This document shows, piece by piece, positions 1 through 9,616 of a stretch of 64,000 nucleotides of DNA. The notes below the pieces were generated by a model, which saw only the letters and a list, made by a program, of their open reading frames with translations, had not been told where the DNA came from and made no database searches. Numbering within the stretch: the first letter of the stretch is position 1; the number at the start of each line of letters is the position of its first letter. A program made the position numbers and the translations under genes. Source of the stretch: Halarsenatibacter silvermanii (GTDB lineage Bacteria; Bacillota; Halanaerobiia; Halanaerobiales; Halarsenatibacteraceae); assembly GCF_900103135.1 (NCBI RefSeq), contig NZ_FNGO01000004.1, positions 98,404 to 162,403 on the forward strand. The letters run 5' to 3'.

Positions 1-1164
1 AGTTTTTTTCAAAAATCTTTTTTTATATTTTCTGCTCAGTTTTTTACCCAGCTGCCGCAGAATTTTAGACCTCTCTTTTTTTATCCTGCTGTCTACTTCA
101 TCAGACATGCTGGCAGCTTTAGTACCCGGCCTGGAGGAATAAGAAAAAACATGAATATCGCTGAATTCCAGTTTCTCCACCGTTTTTACTGTCCTCTCAA
201 AATCTTCTTCCGTCTCCCCCGGAAAGCCAACCATTACATCACTGGTAATAGCTATCTCCGGCACGATATCTCTTATCATATTTATTTTTTGGGTGAAATC
301 CTCAACCCTGTAAGGTCGATTCATTCTGGAAAGCACTCTGTTGCTGCCGCTCTGCAGAGGCAGATGCAGGTGCCGGCAGAATTTTTCCGATTCCCCTATC
401 AGTTCAACAAGTTCGCGACTTACCTCTAAAGCTTCTAAAGAGCTGAGTCTGATCCGAAAGTCACCCTTCTTTCCCAAAATCTGCTGCAGTAATTCCTGCA
501 GATGATCTCTATCATCGGAGAAATCATCTCCGTAGGCCCCCAGATGAATACCGGTAAGAATAAATTCTTTTACGTTCTGGGTTTTGAGGCGCTCAAATTC
601 TTCGAGTACACTCTCAGGCTCACGGCTGCGCTTTTTGCCCCGGGCTAAAGGTATTATACAGTAGCTGCAGAACTGGTCACAGCCATCCTGAATTTTTATA
701 TTGGCTCTGGTTCTTCTTTCAACTTCACGGACTTCCAGCTCCGGATACTCATCGATCTTTTCATAATTCTTTCTGGGGGCAAGCCAGCTGCGGTCTGCGG
801 AAATCTCTTCAATTAGCTCAACCAGCCTGTCTTTATCCGAGCTTCCCACCAGGTAATCTACCTCGTCGATCTCTTCAACTTCCCCCGGAGTCGACTGACT
901 GTAACAGCCGGCCACAATTACGATCGAATTTTCCCCACCTCTGCGGCTGGCCCGCCGGGCCATCTTGCGCGATTTGCTGGCAGCAGATGTGGTTACCGCA
1001 CAGCTGTTTATGACATAAATCTCTGCCGCCTCTGAAAAATCAACCGGTTTGTAGCCGGCCCGACGAAATTGATCGATAAGAGCCTCAGCTTCATATTCAT
1101 TTACCTTGCAGCCCAGATTGTATACTGCTATCCTCGGCTGATTTCTCATATCGGAAACTTTCAC
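1..1164 (-). CDS. mtaB: MtaB-type tRNA methylthiotransferase (C-terminus outside window)
   Basis: Radical-SAM enzyme expected to convert t6A37 to ms2t6A37 in tRNAs reading ANN codons. The visible 388 residues contain the N-terminal MTTase signature YNLGCKVNEYEAE, a second Cys in NSCAVTTSAASK, a third in VAGCYSQ, and the radical-SAM cluster motif CDQFCSYC. NLGCKVN rather than a MiaB-type N-terminus favours MtaB over MiaB or RimO. The C-terminal TRAM domain lies beyond the left edge. I chose the GTG at 1164 because GGGGGAG sits five bases upstream and the start overlaps the rsmE stop as GTGA; the ATG at 1149 has no ribosome binding site. It is the last visible gene of the hrcA-dnaK-prmA-rsmE run, a common Firmicutes order. 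Confidence 0.93.
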   Translation of the reverse strand, partial: MKVSDMRNQPRIAVYNLGCKVNEYEAEALIDQFRRAGYKPVDFSEAAEIYVINSCAVTTSAASKSRKMARRASRRGGENSIVIVAGCYSQSTPGEVEEIDEVDYLVGSSDKDRLVELIEEISADRSWLAPRKNYEKIDEYPELEVREVERRTRANIKIQDGCDQFCSYCIIPLARGKKRSREPESVLEEFERLKTQNVKEFILTGIHLGAYGDDFSDDRDHLQELLQQILGKKGDFRIRLSSLEALEVSRELVELIGESEKFCRHLHLPLQSGSNRVLSRMNRPYRVEDFTQKINMIRDIVPEIAITSDVMVGFPGETEEDFERTVKTVEKLEFSDIHVFSYSSRPGTKAASMSDEVDSRIKKERSKILRQLGKKLSRKYKKRFLKKT

Positions 1165-1934
1165 TGCATCTCCCCCACTTCATGCAGTATAATTCCAGAC
1201 AGTACCGGCCCTGCGGTCTCAGTTCTCAAAATTCTAGGGCCGAGAGAGATATCATAACAATTTTTCAGGCTGATTAATTTTTCTATTTCTTTTTCGGCCA
1301 GGCCTCCTTCAGGTCCGATGATCAGAAGAATTTTTCTTCCTTTCCGAACAACTTTCTCTCTACTCAATTCTTTGATAGTATGACGAGCTTCTCGAGCCCG
1401 GGCCAGAAGCACAACTTCGAAATCTCGGCTCAGATCCATCAGCCCGTCAAGATCAATAGGCCGAAAAATATCCGGCCGAATTCCCCGCTCTGACTGGCGG
1501 GCTGCTTCTCTGATAATTTTTCTCCAGCGATCGAGTCTTTTATCGACTCTGTCTGCTTTCAGTTTTACCACAGCGTGCCGGCTGCTAAAGGGATAAAATC
1601 CTCTGGCCCCAATCTCTGTTGACTTCTGGATAACAGTCTCTACCTTCTTTTTTTTGGCCAGCGCCTGAGCTATAAAAATTTCTGTATCTGGCTCCCCGGC
1701 AGCATCTTCTGTATTAATCACTTTTAAAACTGCTGATTCCCTATCTCTATCTATTTCCTCTATCCTGACTTTGCCCTGATGACCTCTGCCATCCAGCAGA
1801 AGACAGCAGTCCCCCTTCTGCATGCGCATACTTTTAATCATATGATTATACATATCAGGGCCTACTTCGATCTCATCAAGCTTCATCAAATCTTCGCTTC
1901 GAGATGCAGGCAAAAAGAATCGCTTGCTGGGCAT
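1161..1934 (-). CDS. rsmE: 16S rRNA (uracil1498-N3)-methyltransferase RsmE
   Basis: Methylates N3 of U1498 in 16S rRNA. It is a SPOUT (trefoil-knot) enzyme with an N-terminal PUA-like domain (about residues 1-70) and a C-terminal knot marked by LLIIGPEGGLAEKEI and LGPRILRTETAG, the usual SAM-binding loops of the family. The length of about 257 residues is normal. An upstream GTG at 1943 is in frame, but the ATG at 1934 follows GGGGTGG at a normal distance and gives the usual RFFLP-like N-terminus. It lies 15 bases after prmA and overlaps mtaB by four bases, so translation of the three is probably coupled. Confidence 0.95.
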   Translation of the reverse strand: MPSKRFFLPASRSEDLMKLDEIEVGPDMYNHMIKSMRMQKGDCCLLLDGRGHQGKVRIEEIDRDRESAVLKVINTEDAAGEPDTEIFIAQALAKKKKVETVIQKSTEIGARGFYPFSSRHAVVKLKADRVDKRLDRWRKIIREAARQSERGIRPDIFRPIDLDGLMDLSRDFEVVLLARAREARHTIKELSREKVVRKGRKILLIIGPEGGLAEKEIEKLISLKNCYDISLGPRILRTETAGPVLSGIILHEVGEMQ

Positions 1935-1949
1935 TTTTTCCACCCCATT

Positions 1950-2876
1950 TCATGACCGCGAACAGCTCAAAAGCCACCAGCCATCTCTGACCAGCTTCCA
2001 GTCAATTGTGAGATTATGCTCTTCAATATTCCGACCAATTTTCCGCAGATGCTGGAGGAGGATGCCACCCACCAGCAGTCTACCCTCTTCGGTCAAAAGA
2101 TTTGTGAGTCGAGGCATGATATCCCTGTGTATCTGCGGAAGACAATTCGCCGCAATAAGATCATATTCTTCCTGTGTATCGATTCTGTTTATATCGTTCT
2201 TATTAAGCTCTATTCGATCTTCCATTCTGTTTAATTTTATATTCCTCTCAGCATTTTTTATGGAGAGCTCATCAACATCAACTGCTTTTACGCGAGGAAT
2301 GTTCAGGTGCGCTGCTGCAATCGACAAAACCGCGCTGCCGCAGCCTGCATCCAAAAACGAATTAATCTTAATCGGATTTTTTATCAGCCTTCCAAGTTCA
2401 GTCAAAACCAGAATGGTCGAAGGATGATGTCCGGAACCAAAAGCAACCCCCGGTTCCAGAATTATAGGAAATCTATCGCCTTTTTTCGTTTTTTTGCTCC
2501 CGACCAAATTCTGTTTATCCGCTTCCCAGGCCGGAATTACAATCCAGTTCGATCCTATTTTTTTGCTTTTAAAATTTGATTTCCATTTTTCATTCCAATC
2601 AGTGCGTTTTGAATGCTGTCGCCTTAAAGAATAACCTCCGGCTTTAATGATATCAGAGCGATTTAATTCCAGCAAGTTGTGCAGTCTGGACCAGACCTCC
2701 TTTGATAAATAATCGGAACTGCTGGAATAACCTGTAAATAAAATGCTGCCTTCCGAAGATTTATCCATCATGAAACCGGCCTGAAAAACGGCATTCATTA
2801 TATTCTGACCGATCTCTCTGCAGTCGGAAGGCAGTTCGATATAGAATTTAATGAGATTTTCGCCTGATTTATTCAT
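1950..2876 (-). CDS. prmA: Ribosomal protein L11 methyltransferase PrmA
   Basis: SAM-dependent methyltransferase that methylates ribosomal protein L11. The N-terminal half (residues 1-140) is the substrate-recognition region. The C-terminal Rossmann fold shows the SAM loop [16 protein letters not shown], an acidic strand end [11 protein letters not shown], and the [10 protein letters not shown] segment in the place of the catalytic N-I/C-L motif. It ends in [10 protein letters not shown], typical for the family. The 308-residue length is normal. The ATG start overlaps the dnaJ TGA stop (ATGA). Position after dnaJ and before rsmE is the conserved Firmicutes arrangement. Confidence 0.95.
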   Translation of the reverse strand: MNKSGENLIKFYIELPSDCREIGQNIMNAVFQAGFMMDKSSEGSILFTGYSSSSDYLSKEVWSRLHNLLELNRSDIIKAGGYSLRRQHSKRTDWNEKWKSNFKSKKIGSNWIVIPAWEADKQNLVGSKKTKKGDRFPIILEPGVAFGSGHHPSTILVLTELGRLIKNPIKINSFLDAGCGSAVLSIAAAHLNIPRVKAVDVDELSIKNAERNIKLNRMEDRIELNKNDINRIDTQEEYDLIAANCLPQIHRDIMPRLTNLLTEEGRLLVGGILLQHLRKIGRNIEEHNLTIDWKLVRDGWWLLSCSRS

Positions 2877-4045
2877 CCTCCAAATGCGTCCTTAACCCTC
2901 CTGAAAAAGCTCTTTCCTTCAGGGTTTATCTCGTCTCCGCTGATTTCAGCAAATTTTTCCAGCAGTTCTCTCTGCTCCTGGTCGAGCGAACGTGGTATAA
3001 CAACTTTTACATGGATATATTGATCTCCTTTGCCGGATTTTTTCAGATGAGGAACTCCCTTATTTCTCAGCCTTAGCACATCGCCGGGCTGAGTCCCTTC
3101 GGGGATCTGAAATTTAACTTTGTCTTCAACTGTGGGAACCTCGATCTCATCTCCAAGAGCAGCCTGAACGAAATTGATAGGTACCTCACAGTGAATGTCA
3201 TCTCCCCGGCGCTCAAAAATTTCATGATCTCTGACATTAACAACAATATAGAGATCACCGGGCCGGGCACCTCTCTGGCCGGCCTGTCCTTCTCCGGACA
3301 TTCTCAGCTGATTCCCATCACGAATACCGGCCGGAATATCTACGGTTAGAGTGCTTCTTTCACGCTGTGTGCCTGAACCTCCGCATTGAGGACAGGGGTT
3401 TTCTATGATTTCTCCTTCTCCCTCACATTCATCGCAAACCTGAGTGCTGGCCATCTGACCAAAAGGTGTGCGCTGAGTGGTTCTAATTCTCCCCTGCCCA
3501 CCGCATTTAGGACAGGTGCGGCTGCTGCTGCCCGGTTCAGCACCGGTTCCACCGCATTCATCGCAGCTGACCTCTCTGGGAATTTGTATCTCTTTTTCCG
3601 TTCCGGTAACAGCCTCTTCAAAATCTATTTCAATCCGGTATTTAAGATCTTTGCCTCTTTTGCTCTGACGGGACGACCTGCGATCGGATCGGCCCCGGGA
3701 GGTTCTGCGCCTGCCGCCAAAGAACATATCGAAAATATCGTCAATATCTTCAAAGCCAATTCCGCCAAAATCACCACCTGCAAAATCATCAAAATTCACT
3801 GAATAATCGTCCTGACCGAGACCGGCATGACCGTAACGATCATATTTTTCTCTCTTTTCAGGGTCGCTCAGTATATCATAAGCTTCCGAAATTTCTTTGA
3901 ATTTTTCCCCTGCCTCGGGATCATCACTGCGATCGGGATGATACTTTTTGGCAAGTTCGCGATAGGCTTTTTTGATTTCATCCTGATCGGCATCGCGATC
4001 TACTCCCAAAACTTCATAATAATCTTTATTGCTGCTGTTGGCCAT
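2873..4045 (-). CDS. dnaJ: Chaperone DnaJ (Hsp40)
   Basis: Co-chaperone that delivers substrates to DnaK and stimulates its ATPase. The J domain occupies residues 1-70 with HPD at 36-38. A Gly/Phe/Asp-rich linker follows to about residue 130. Four zinc-binding repeats ([32 protein letters not shown]) are all intact, followed by the C-terminal substrate-binding domains, so this is a full type I DnaJ of 390 residues. The linker is unusually rich in Asp and the protein is acidic, as expected for a halophile (inference). It follows dnaK by about 80 bases containing a stem-loop. Confidence 0.97.
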   Translation of the reverse strand: MANSSNKDYYEVLGVDRDADQDEIKKAYRELAKKYHPDRSDDPEAGEKFKEISEAYDILSDPEKREKYDRYGHAGLGQDDYSVNFDDFAGGDFGGIGFEDIDDIFDMFFGGRRRTSRGRSDRRSSRQSKRGKDLKYRIEIDFEEAVTGTEKEIQIPREVSCDECGGTGAEPGSSSRTCPKCGGQGRIRTTQRTPFGQMASTQVCDECEGEGEIIENPCPQCGGSGTQRERSTLTVDIPAGIRDGNQLRMSGEGQAGQRGARPGDLYIVVNVRDHEIFERRGDDIHCEVPINFVQAALGDEIEVPTVEDKVKFQIPEGTQPGDVLRLRNKGVPHLKKSGKGDQYIHVKVVIPRSLDQEQRELLEKFAEISGDEINPEGKSFFRRVKDAFGG

Positions 4046-4077
4046 AATTTATCACCATCCTCTATAAAACAACAGAA

Positions 4078-4096
4078 GAGGGCATCACGCCCCCTC
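4078..4096 (-). other. Stem-loop between dnaK and dnaJ
   Basis: On the minus strand GAGGGGGC and GCCCTC flank a short loop, followed by a weak T-rich stretch (TTCTGTTGTTTTAT). It could be a partial terminator or an mRNA processing or stabilising hairpin that sets the dnaK:dnaJ ratio. The T-tract is interrupted, so full termination is not supported. Confidence 0.35.
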
Positions 4097-4124
4097 CTGC
4101 CTTTTTTGCCTTTTCCCGGTTTAT

Positions 4125-6029
4125 TTATTCTTCTTCATCTACTTCCTCGTAGTCGACATCTATCGTTTCATCATCTTCTTCTGAGCTCTGCTGAGGACCG
4201 GCCTGAGTGCCTTCCGGTCCAGGACCGGCGGGGCCTGCTCCCTGTGGACCTGCTCCAGCCGGACCTCCGGCAGCTCCACCGGGCTGAGCATCCTGCTGAC
4301 TGTAAAGTTCGCTGCTCAGATCAGCCACAGCATCGTTCAGCGCTTCCATCTTTTCCTTAATTAGCTCGATATCATCCTCATTTTCTTCCAGAACTTCTTC
4401 AAGCTCTTCTTTTGCTTCTATCACTGGCTTTTTGACGCTTTCCTCGATTTCCTCGCCAGCTTCTTCAAGAGTCTGCTCGACCGAATGGATCAAGGCATCG
4501 GCCTCGTTGCGTGTTTCAATTCTTTCAACTTTCTTTTCATCTTCTTCAGCATATTTTTCAGCCTCATTGACCATCTCTTCAATTTCTTCCTCCGAAAGAC
4601 CATCAGTGGATTCTATCGTAATATCTTCGGATTTGCCGGTGCCTTTATCCTCTGCTGAAACCTGAACAATGCCATTCTCATCGATATCAAATGTCACCTC
4701 TATCTGGGGAGTTCCTCTGGGAGCAGGAGGAATACCGGTCAGCTGAAAGCGTCCTAAAGTTTGATTGTGTTCAGCCAGTTTGCGTTCACCCTGCAGAACA
4801 TGCACATCCACGGTGGTCTGGTTATTTTCGGCAGTGGTGAAAATTTTGCTTTCCGAAGTCGGTATGGTGGTGTTTCTATCTATCAGCTTGGTAAATTTGC
4901 CTCCGAGAGTTTCAATTCCCAGAGAAAGAGGGGTTACATCCAGCAAAACCAGATCATCTACCTCGCCGGAAAGAACTCCAGCCTGAATGGCAGCACCGAT
5001 AGCGACCACTTCATCAGGATTTATACCCCTATGAGGTTCTCTGCCTATGAAGTCTTCTACCGCTTTTTGCACAGCTGGAATTCTGGTAGAACCGCCTACC
5101 AGTATAACCTCATCTATTTCGGAAGGAGATATATCAGCATCATCCATGGCCCGTCGAGCCGGGCCCATTGTTTTGTCTATAAGATCTTCGGTCAACTCAT
5201 TAAATTTAGCCCGGGTGATATCTTCATCGAGGTGAAGCGGCCCCTCCTCGGTCTGCGTGATAAAGGGTAGATTGATATTTGTTTCTTTCATGCTCGAAAG
5301 TTCTATTTTAGCCTGTTCGGCGGCATCTTTTAGTCTCTGCAGAGTCATCTTATCCTCACGCAGATCTATTCCGTGTTCCTTTTCAAATCTGTCGGCAACG
5401 TAATTCAGAATTCTCTCATCGAAATCATCGCCGCCGAGTTTATTGTTGCCGCTGGTAGCTATAACTTCAAATACGCCATCTCCTATTTCCAGAATCGATA
5501 CATCAAATGTTCCACCACCGAGATCGTAAACAAAGATCGTTTTATCCTCTTTGTCATCCAGCCCATAAGCAAGCGAAGCCGCTGTGGGTTCATTGATTAT
5601 TCTCTTCACGTCAAAACCGGCTATCTTTCCGGCATCTTTGGTGGCCTGACGCTGACTGTCGGTAAAGTAAGCAGGCACAGTGATAACTGCCTCTTCAATT
5701 TCCTCGCCCAGATAATCTTCTGCGTCCCTTTTCAGCTTCTGCAGAATCATAGCGGAAATTTCCTGAGGAGTTTGTTCTTTGTCGTTCAAAGTTTCTTTAT
5801 GATCTGTGCCCATATGTCGTTTAATAGAAGTCACCGTCTGATCGGCATTGGTAATTGCCTGACGCTTGGCATGCTCACCGATAATTCTTTCTCCTTTTTC
5901 ATTATAGGCTACCACTGAGGGAGTGGTTCTCTCGCCCTCTCTGTTGGGAATAACAGTGGGTTCGCCACCCTCCATAATTGCCATGCAGGAATTGGTGGTG
6001 CCCAGATCAATACCGAGTATTTTGCTCAT
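4125..6029 (-). CDS. dnaK: Chaperone DnaK (Hsp70)
   Basis: ATP-dependent Hsp70 chaperone. The nucleotide-binding domain (about 1-365) opens with [15 protein letters not shown] and contains the [14 protein letters not shown] and [14 protein letters not shown] motifs. The [21 protein letters not shown] linker/substrate-domain start is intact, and the C-terminus is a Gly/Pro/Ala-rich tail ending in an acidic EEVDEEE. At 634 residues it has the usual size. It is preceded by AAGGAGG and sits after grpE in the hrcA-grpE-dnaK-dnaJ operon, so control by the CIRCE element at 7761-7787 is expected. Confidence 0.98.
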   Translation of the reverse strand: MSKILGIDLGTTNSCMAIMEGGEPTVIPNREGERTTPSVVAYNEKGERIIGEHAKRQAITNADQTVTSIKRHMGTDHKETLNDKEQTPQEISAMILQKLKRDAEDYLGEEIEEAVITVPAYFTDSQRQATKDAGKIAGFDVKRIINEPTAASLAYGLDDKEDKTIFVYDLGGGTFDVSILEIGDGVFEVIATSGNNKLGGDDFDERILNYVADRFEKEHGIDLREDKMTLQRLKDAAEQAKIELSSMKETNINLPFITQTEEGPLHLDEDITRAKFNELTEDLIDKTMGPARRAMDDADISPSEIDEVILVGGSTRIPAVQKAVEDFIGREPHRGINPDEVVAIGAAIQAGVLSGEVDDLVLLDVTPLSLGIETLGGKFTKLIDRNTTIPTSESKIFTTAENNQTTVDVHVLQGERKLAEHNQTLGRFQLTGIPPAPRGTPQIEVTFDIDENGIVQVSAEDKGTGKSEDITIESTDGLSEEEIEEMVNEAEKYAEEDEKKVERIETRNEADALIHSVEQTLEEAGEEIEESVKKPVIEAKEELEEVLEENEDDIELIKEKMEALNDAVADLSSELYSQQDAQPGGAAGGPAGAGPQGAGPAGPGPEGTQAGPQQSSEEDDETIDVDYEEVDEEE

Positions 6030-6107
6030 ATATATGCATCCTCCTTATTTTATCTAAAAATTTTTCTTTAAAATCATCTTCATGATTTTATATCAGGTCA
6101 ACAAAAC

Positions 6108-6695
6108 TTATTCCGCAACCTTTACCCGGCTGGGTCTTATCACCTGATCACCAAGACTATAACCGGTCTGAACTTCCTCAACAACAGTTCCTGGTTCTGC
6201 TTCGCTTCCCTCTATCTGGTCGACTGCTTCGTGAAATCTGGGATCAAATTCTTCCCCTTCTGCTTCTATCTCCTCAATACCTTCCTGGAATAACATGTCC
6301 TTTAACTGACGATAAATCATTTCTACTCCTCTGGTAAACTCATTTTCCTCTTCACAGCTATCAAGAGCTCGCTGGAAATTGTCCAGAATGGGAAGTATAT
6401 TTTCTATTAGATCACATTTATGCTTTTCTTCAAGCTCTGATTTTTCCTTTTTGACCCTCCTGCGATAGTTGGCAAAATCTGCCTGAGAACGTTTGAACTT
6501 TTCCTGATAATCTTTACTGGCAGAGGAAACTTCATCGAGTGCCTGGGCGAGTCGTTCAAATTCCTTTTTGATCTCTTCGGGTTTCATGGTAGCTATCTCC
6601 TCATAACCAGGAGGTTCATAAGCTTTTGAATCAGGAATCTCACGTTCTGTACCTTTTACTTCCTGATTTTGTTCGACTTTCTTCTCTTGAAACAC
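6108..6695 (-). CDS. grpE: Nucleotide exchange factor GrpE
   Basis: Dimeric exchange factor that releases ADP from DnaK. The 195-residue protein has a charged N-terminal tail, a long coiled coil (about residues 35-110), and the C-terminal beta domain, with FARGVEM-like and FDPRFHEAVDQIEG motifs (FDP.HEA is diagnostic). The start is GTG preceded by AGGTGAT. It lies six bases after hrcA and 78 bases before dnaK. Confidence 0.95.
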   Translation of the reverse strand: MFQEKKVEQNQEVKGTEREIPDSKAYEPPGYEEIATMKPEEIKKEFERLAQALDEVSSASKDYQEKFKRSQADFANYRRRVKKEKSELEEKHKCDLIENILPILDNFQRALDSCEEENEFTRGVEMIYRQLKDMLFQEGIEEIEAEGEEFDPRFHEAVDQIEGSEAEPGTVVEEVQTGYSLGDQVIRPSRVKVAE

Positions 6696-6701
6696 AATTT
6701 A

Positions 6702-7745
6702 TCACCTGCCTGTGCTGGAAATTATTTGGCTCAATAGCTCAGAAGCCAGATCAACTGCCGATATAGCCTGTACATATTTCATCCTCGTCGGCCCCAAGAT
6801 TCCCAGTTTGCCTCTGGCCTGATCGGACAGCTGATAGGTGGCATAAACCAGACTGCAATTCTGCATCTCTTCGAGATGAATCTCACGTCCAATTTTAACG
6901 TCCAGTTCTTCTTCCAGGCCCTGCAGCAGTTCTCTGAGATTTTCTTCTTTATCGAGAACTTTCATAATCTGTTTCAAATCCGAGATATCGTTAAATTCGG
7001 GCTGTTCCAGGATATAATTCGTACCTTCAAGATATACTTTCATCTCTTCCTGACTCAAAACTTTATTCAACTCTTCCTGCAGAACGGAAATTATCTGTTC
7101 CGTATAATTTAACCTTCGTTTTAATTCCTGCTCGAGTGACTGCAAAAATTCCTCATCTATATCATCTATATTTTTATCGATGATCCTTTTAGCGAGGACA
7201 ATTTTCAAATCTTCTATCTGTTCTTCAGTCAACTCCTCCTTCAGAGGAATTACCTTATTGGTCACCAGTCCGGCATCAGTGATTAGTACCAGAAGCAGAC
7301 GCCGTTTATTTACAGGAAAAAGCTCCAGACGCGAAATTTTTCCGGCTGAAAAACCCGGTTCACTCAAGAGGGCAGTGTACTGGGTCATCTGCGACAGCAT
7401 GCGGGCCATTCCCGACATTATATCCTCAAGACCGGACTTCTTTTGTGATAGCTTTTTTAAATATTTGGTGATAGATTCCGGTTTTTTGAAATCACTCGCC
7501 AGCAAATTATCAACATAAAATCTATATCCCAGATCAGAAGGAACCCTGCCGGCTGAAGTATGAGGCTGCTCCACAAGGCCCATTTCTTCAAGGTCGGCCA
7601 TTTCATTGCGCACGGTAGCTGGACTAAAACCCAGATCATACTCGCGAGCCAGTGTTCTGGATCCAACCGGCTCCGCTGTTAAAATATGCTGCTCAATTAT
7701 AGCCAGTAAAACTTCTTTTTGCCGATCCGAAACCTGCTCCTTCAT
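6702..7745 (-). CDS. hrcA: Heat-inducible transcription repressor HrcA
   Basis: Repressor that binds CIRCE and controls the dnaK operon and usually groESL; its folding depends on GroEL in characterised species. An N-terminal winged helix (residues 1-75, containing SPATVRNEMADLEEMGLVEQ, the HrcA recognition-helix signature, then PHTSAGRVPSDLGYRFYVD) is followed by a GAF-like domain and the dimerisation region. It is about 347 residues. The ATG at 7745 is eight bases after GGAGG; a GTG one codon upstream is also possible. It is the first gene of the operon and should autoregulate. Confidence 0.96.
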   Translation of the reverse strand: MKEQVSDRQKEVLLAIIEQHILTAEPVGSRTLAREYDLGFSPATVRNEMADLEEMGLVEQPHTSAGRVPSDLGYRFYVDNLLASDFKKPESITKYLKKLSQKKSGLEDIMSGMARMLSQMTQYTALLSEPGFSAGKISRLELFPVNKRRLLLVLITDAGLVTNKVIPLKEELTEEQIEDLKIVLAKRIIDKNIDDIDEEFLQSLEQELKRRLNYTEQIISVLQEELNKVLSQEEMKVYLEGTNYILEQPEFNDISDLKQIMKVLDKEENLRELLQGLEEELDVKIGREIHLEEMQNCSLVYATYQLSDQARGKLGILGPTRMKYVQAISAVDLASELLSQIISSTGR

Positions 7746-7760
7746 CACACTCCCCTCCTT

Positions 7761-7787
7761 TTAGCACTCACTCCGGAAGAGTGCTAA
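7761..7787 (-). promoter_or_regulatory. CIRCE element (HrcA operator)
   Basis: A perfect inverted repeat, TTAGCACTC, nine spacer bases, GAGTGCTAA, lies just upstream of hrcA. This is the exact consensus of the HrcA-binding CIRCE operator. It begins about 13 bases past the -10 box, so bound HrcA would cover the transcription start region. Confidence 0.97.
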
Positions 7788-7799
7788 CAACCATAATTA

Positions 7800-7828
7800 A
7801 AAATACCACATGATCTTTTTTTTGTCAA
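7800..7828 (-). promoter_or_regulatory. Sigma-A-type promoter of hrcA-dnaK operon
   Basis: On the minus strand TTGACA (7828-7823) and TATTTT (7805-7800) are separated by 17 bases, immediately upstream of CIRCE. This is a good housekeeping promoter for the chaperone operon. Confidence 0.85.
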
Positions 7829-7879
7829 GTTAATTATCCGGAGATATTTGCGTATATTACGAAGGTTTAAAAATAGAAT

Positions 7880-8016
7880 CTTCTTGTTATCAGCTGATAG
7901 ATATCGTATAAGATCGGGGAAAAATTTCATTGTGAACGAAGCTTTATATCTTCCAGTACAACTAAATGAGGTTTTTTACACACCTTTTAATCAACTGAAT
8001 ACAAGAAGATCCTAAA
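7880..8016 (-). repeat. Modular intergenic repeat, copy A
   Basis: Short member of a three-copy family, oriented opposite to copies B and C. Its ends form an imperfect inverted repeat, TTTAGGATCTTCTTG...CAG at one end and the reverse complement of CTTCTTGTTATCAGCTGATA at the other. The inside shares a left module with copy B (GGTGTGTAAAAAACCTC, then AGTTGTACTGGAAGATAT, then TTCACAATGAAATTTTTCC) and a right module GATCTTATACGATAT with B and C. No open reading frame is apparent. It lies between the larA terminator and the hrcA promoter. Confidence 0.75.
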
Positions 8017-8019
8017 AAT

Positions 8020-8048
8020 AAAAAAAGGCAGCAAAAATAATTGCTGCC
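8020..8048 (-). terminator. Intrinsic terminator of the lactate operon
   Basis: On the minus strand a perfect 8-bp stem GGCAGCAA/TTGCTGCC with a six-base loop is followed by TTTTTTTATTTTT. It lies downstream of larA and before the hrcA promoter. Confidence 0.88.
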
Positions 8049-8135
8049 CGCCCGGTAGCAAAATAATTTTTGAGAAAATTTAAATACACTGGAGGCAAAG
8101 CCTGCCAAAAAATCTTTTATTAAAGGAGGACATTA

Positions 8136-8180
8136 GGAGGAAGTCGGTAGGTTGAGCTCTCAACCTACCGACCTTCTCCT
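8136..8180. other. Long perfect hairpin 3' of larA
   Basis: GTCGGTAGGTTGAG (8143-8156) and its exact complement (8159-8172) are separated by two bases, and the arms continue imperfectly outward. No T-run follows on the minus strand, so it does not look like a simple terminator; it may be a 3'-end stabiliser or a remnant of a small palindromic repeat. It begins 37 bases past the larA stop. Confidence 0.6.
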
Positions 8181-8216
8181 ATTCCGCTCCGCTTCAGTCT
8201 TCTCTCCAAAAAGCTT

Positions 8217-9491
8217 TTATTTTTCTACAATAACAGATACACCATCAGGAATTACGGTTATCCCGGGTTTAACCTCTGCTACCATGTCCTCGGCCATACT
8301 CAAAGCTTCATCCATATTTTCGGCTTTATACATATACATATCCTCCACCATTTTTCGAGGAGCCCCGGTGATCATAATAACCTCAAATTTGTCCAAAATT
8401 CTGGCCAGGATTTGTGATTCCCACTGATCAGGTACTGTTTCAGACATATCTCGGCTTTTTATATCTTCTCGTATTTGCTGAACACTATCAGCTTCTAAAA
8501 ATGTATTGTAAAAACCTTCCCCTCCATGACCATCCGAGCATTCAGCGGCAATAATTATTACGCCATTCTCTTTACAGGCAGCTTCCGCTGCAGTCATGCC
8601 TTTCACAGATTGATAAATATTCTGGTCTAAAGGATAACCTCCATTGGTTGTTATAACGATATCGGCAGGAGCTGCTTTGACTCCGGCCAATCGGGCTACA
8701 AATTCACAACCTTTTTCATGGGCCTTTTTATAATCTCCGGCAAAAGCGTTAATAATTTCTTTGTCTTGATTGATGGCAACATTCACAATAAATTCCAGCT
8801 CTGCTTTTTCGGCAGCATAAAGCATATCTTTATGCAGGGGATTGCCCTCTAAAATTCCAGTTCTGGCATTTTCATGGGCAATGAATTCACCACAGTGATT
8901 GCCGAGAACGGTCTCACGGCTGGCCACTCCGGGCAAAACGCTTTTGCGTCCGCCTGAAAATCCTGCAAAGAAATGAGGCTCTATAAAACCTTCGGCCAAA
9001 AGCAGATCAGCTTCAACGGCATGTTTATTTAGTTCAAGATCTCCCCCTGATGGAAGCGAACCCAGATGAACAATTTCATCTTTGTTTTCACTGCGGTGAA
9101 CGATTATTTCTTCATTTTCAACGATCTTTTGGCCGAACTTATCTACAAGTTCTTCTTCAGTAGAAGGTCGATGGAATCCTGTTGCGATCAATAACTTGAT
9201 GCTGGCTTCAGGATTACCCTCCCTGATTTTTGCAAGCATAGGAGGAATTATAAACCTGCTGGGGACAGGTCGGGTATGGTCACTGCATATTATTACCACT
9301 TCTTTTTTATCCCGGGCAATTTCTTTCAAATCAGGCGAATTTATAGGATCTGTCAGTGCGCTGTCAACCAGAGCTTTTTGATCAGCTTCGGGCTCATACT
9401 CATTTGCTCTGGATTCCAGCACCCCCTCTATTCTATCATTCTCTATTGTAAAAGAAATGTTTTCTTTGCCATAAGGTATATCAAATTTCAA
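8217..9491 (-). CDS. larA: Nickel-pincer lactate racemase LarA family
   Basis: Interconverts D- and L-lactate in the characterised members, using a nickel-pincer nucleotide cofactor attached to a lysine. Family signs (DUF2088) are CSDHTRPVPSRFIIPPML, ATGFHRPSTEEE and SGGRKSVLPGVASRETV, where the Lys in GRKS corresponds to the cofactor-bound Lys. The 424-residue length is normal. The start is TTG after GAGGGGGT. It is the last gene of the lactate module, as lctF is in Acetobacterium woodii. The LarB/C/E cofactor-synthesis genes are not in this window. Related DUF2088 proteins act on other 2-hydroxy acids, but the neighbours favour lactate. Confidence 0.9.
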   Translation of the reverse strand: MKFDIPYGKENISFTIENDRIEGVLESRANEYEPEADQKALVDSALTDPINSPDLKEIARDKKEVVIICSDHTRPVPSRFIIPPMLAKIREGNPEASIKLLIATGFHRPSTEEELVDKFGQKIVENEEIIVHRSENKDEIVHLGSLPSGGDLELNKHAVEADLLLAEGFIEPHFFAGFSGGRKSVLPGVASRETVLGNHCGEFIAHENARTGILEGNPLHKDMLYAAEKAELEFIVNVAINQDKEIINAFAGDYKKAHEKGCEFVARLAGVKAAPADIVITTNGGYPLDQNIYQSVKGMTAAEAACKENGVIIIAAECSDGHGGEGFYNTFLEADSVQQIREDIKSRDMSETVPDQWESQILARILDKFEVIMITGAPRKMVEDMYMYKAENMDEALSMAEDMVAEVKPGITVIPDGVSVIVEK

Positions 9492-9616
9492 GGGAATACC
9501 CCCTCGATTATTTTTTTTCAGAAAAGGCCAGGAACTTATAAATCGATTTGTGTTCCCGGCCGATTCTGAAATTTACTTTAGTATATTTTACACTGAGTTA
9601 AGTTATTATATTTCTT

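Noticed and set aside
3386..3802. Long plus-strand open frames opposite dnaJ, dnaK, alaS and thrS
   Set aside because: They have no ribosome binding sites or family motifs, and lie antisense to conserved genes; they are shadows of codon bias.
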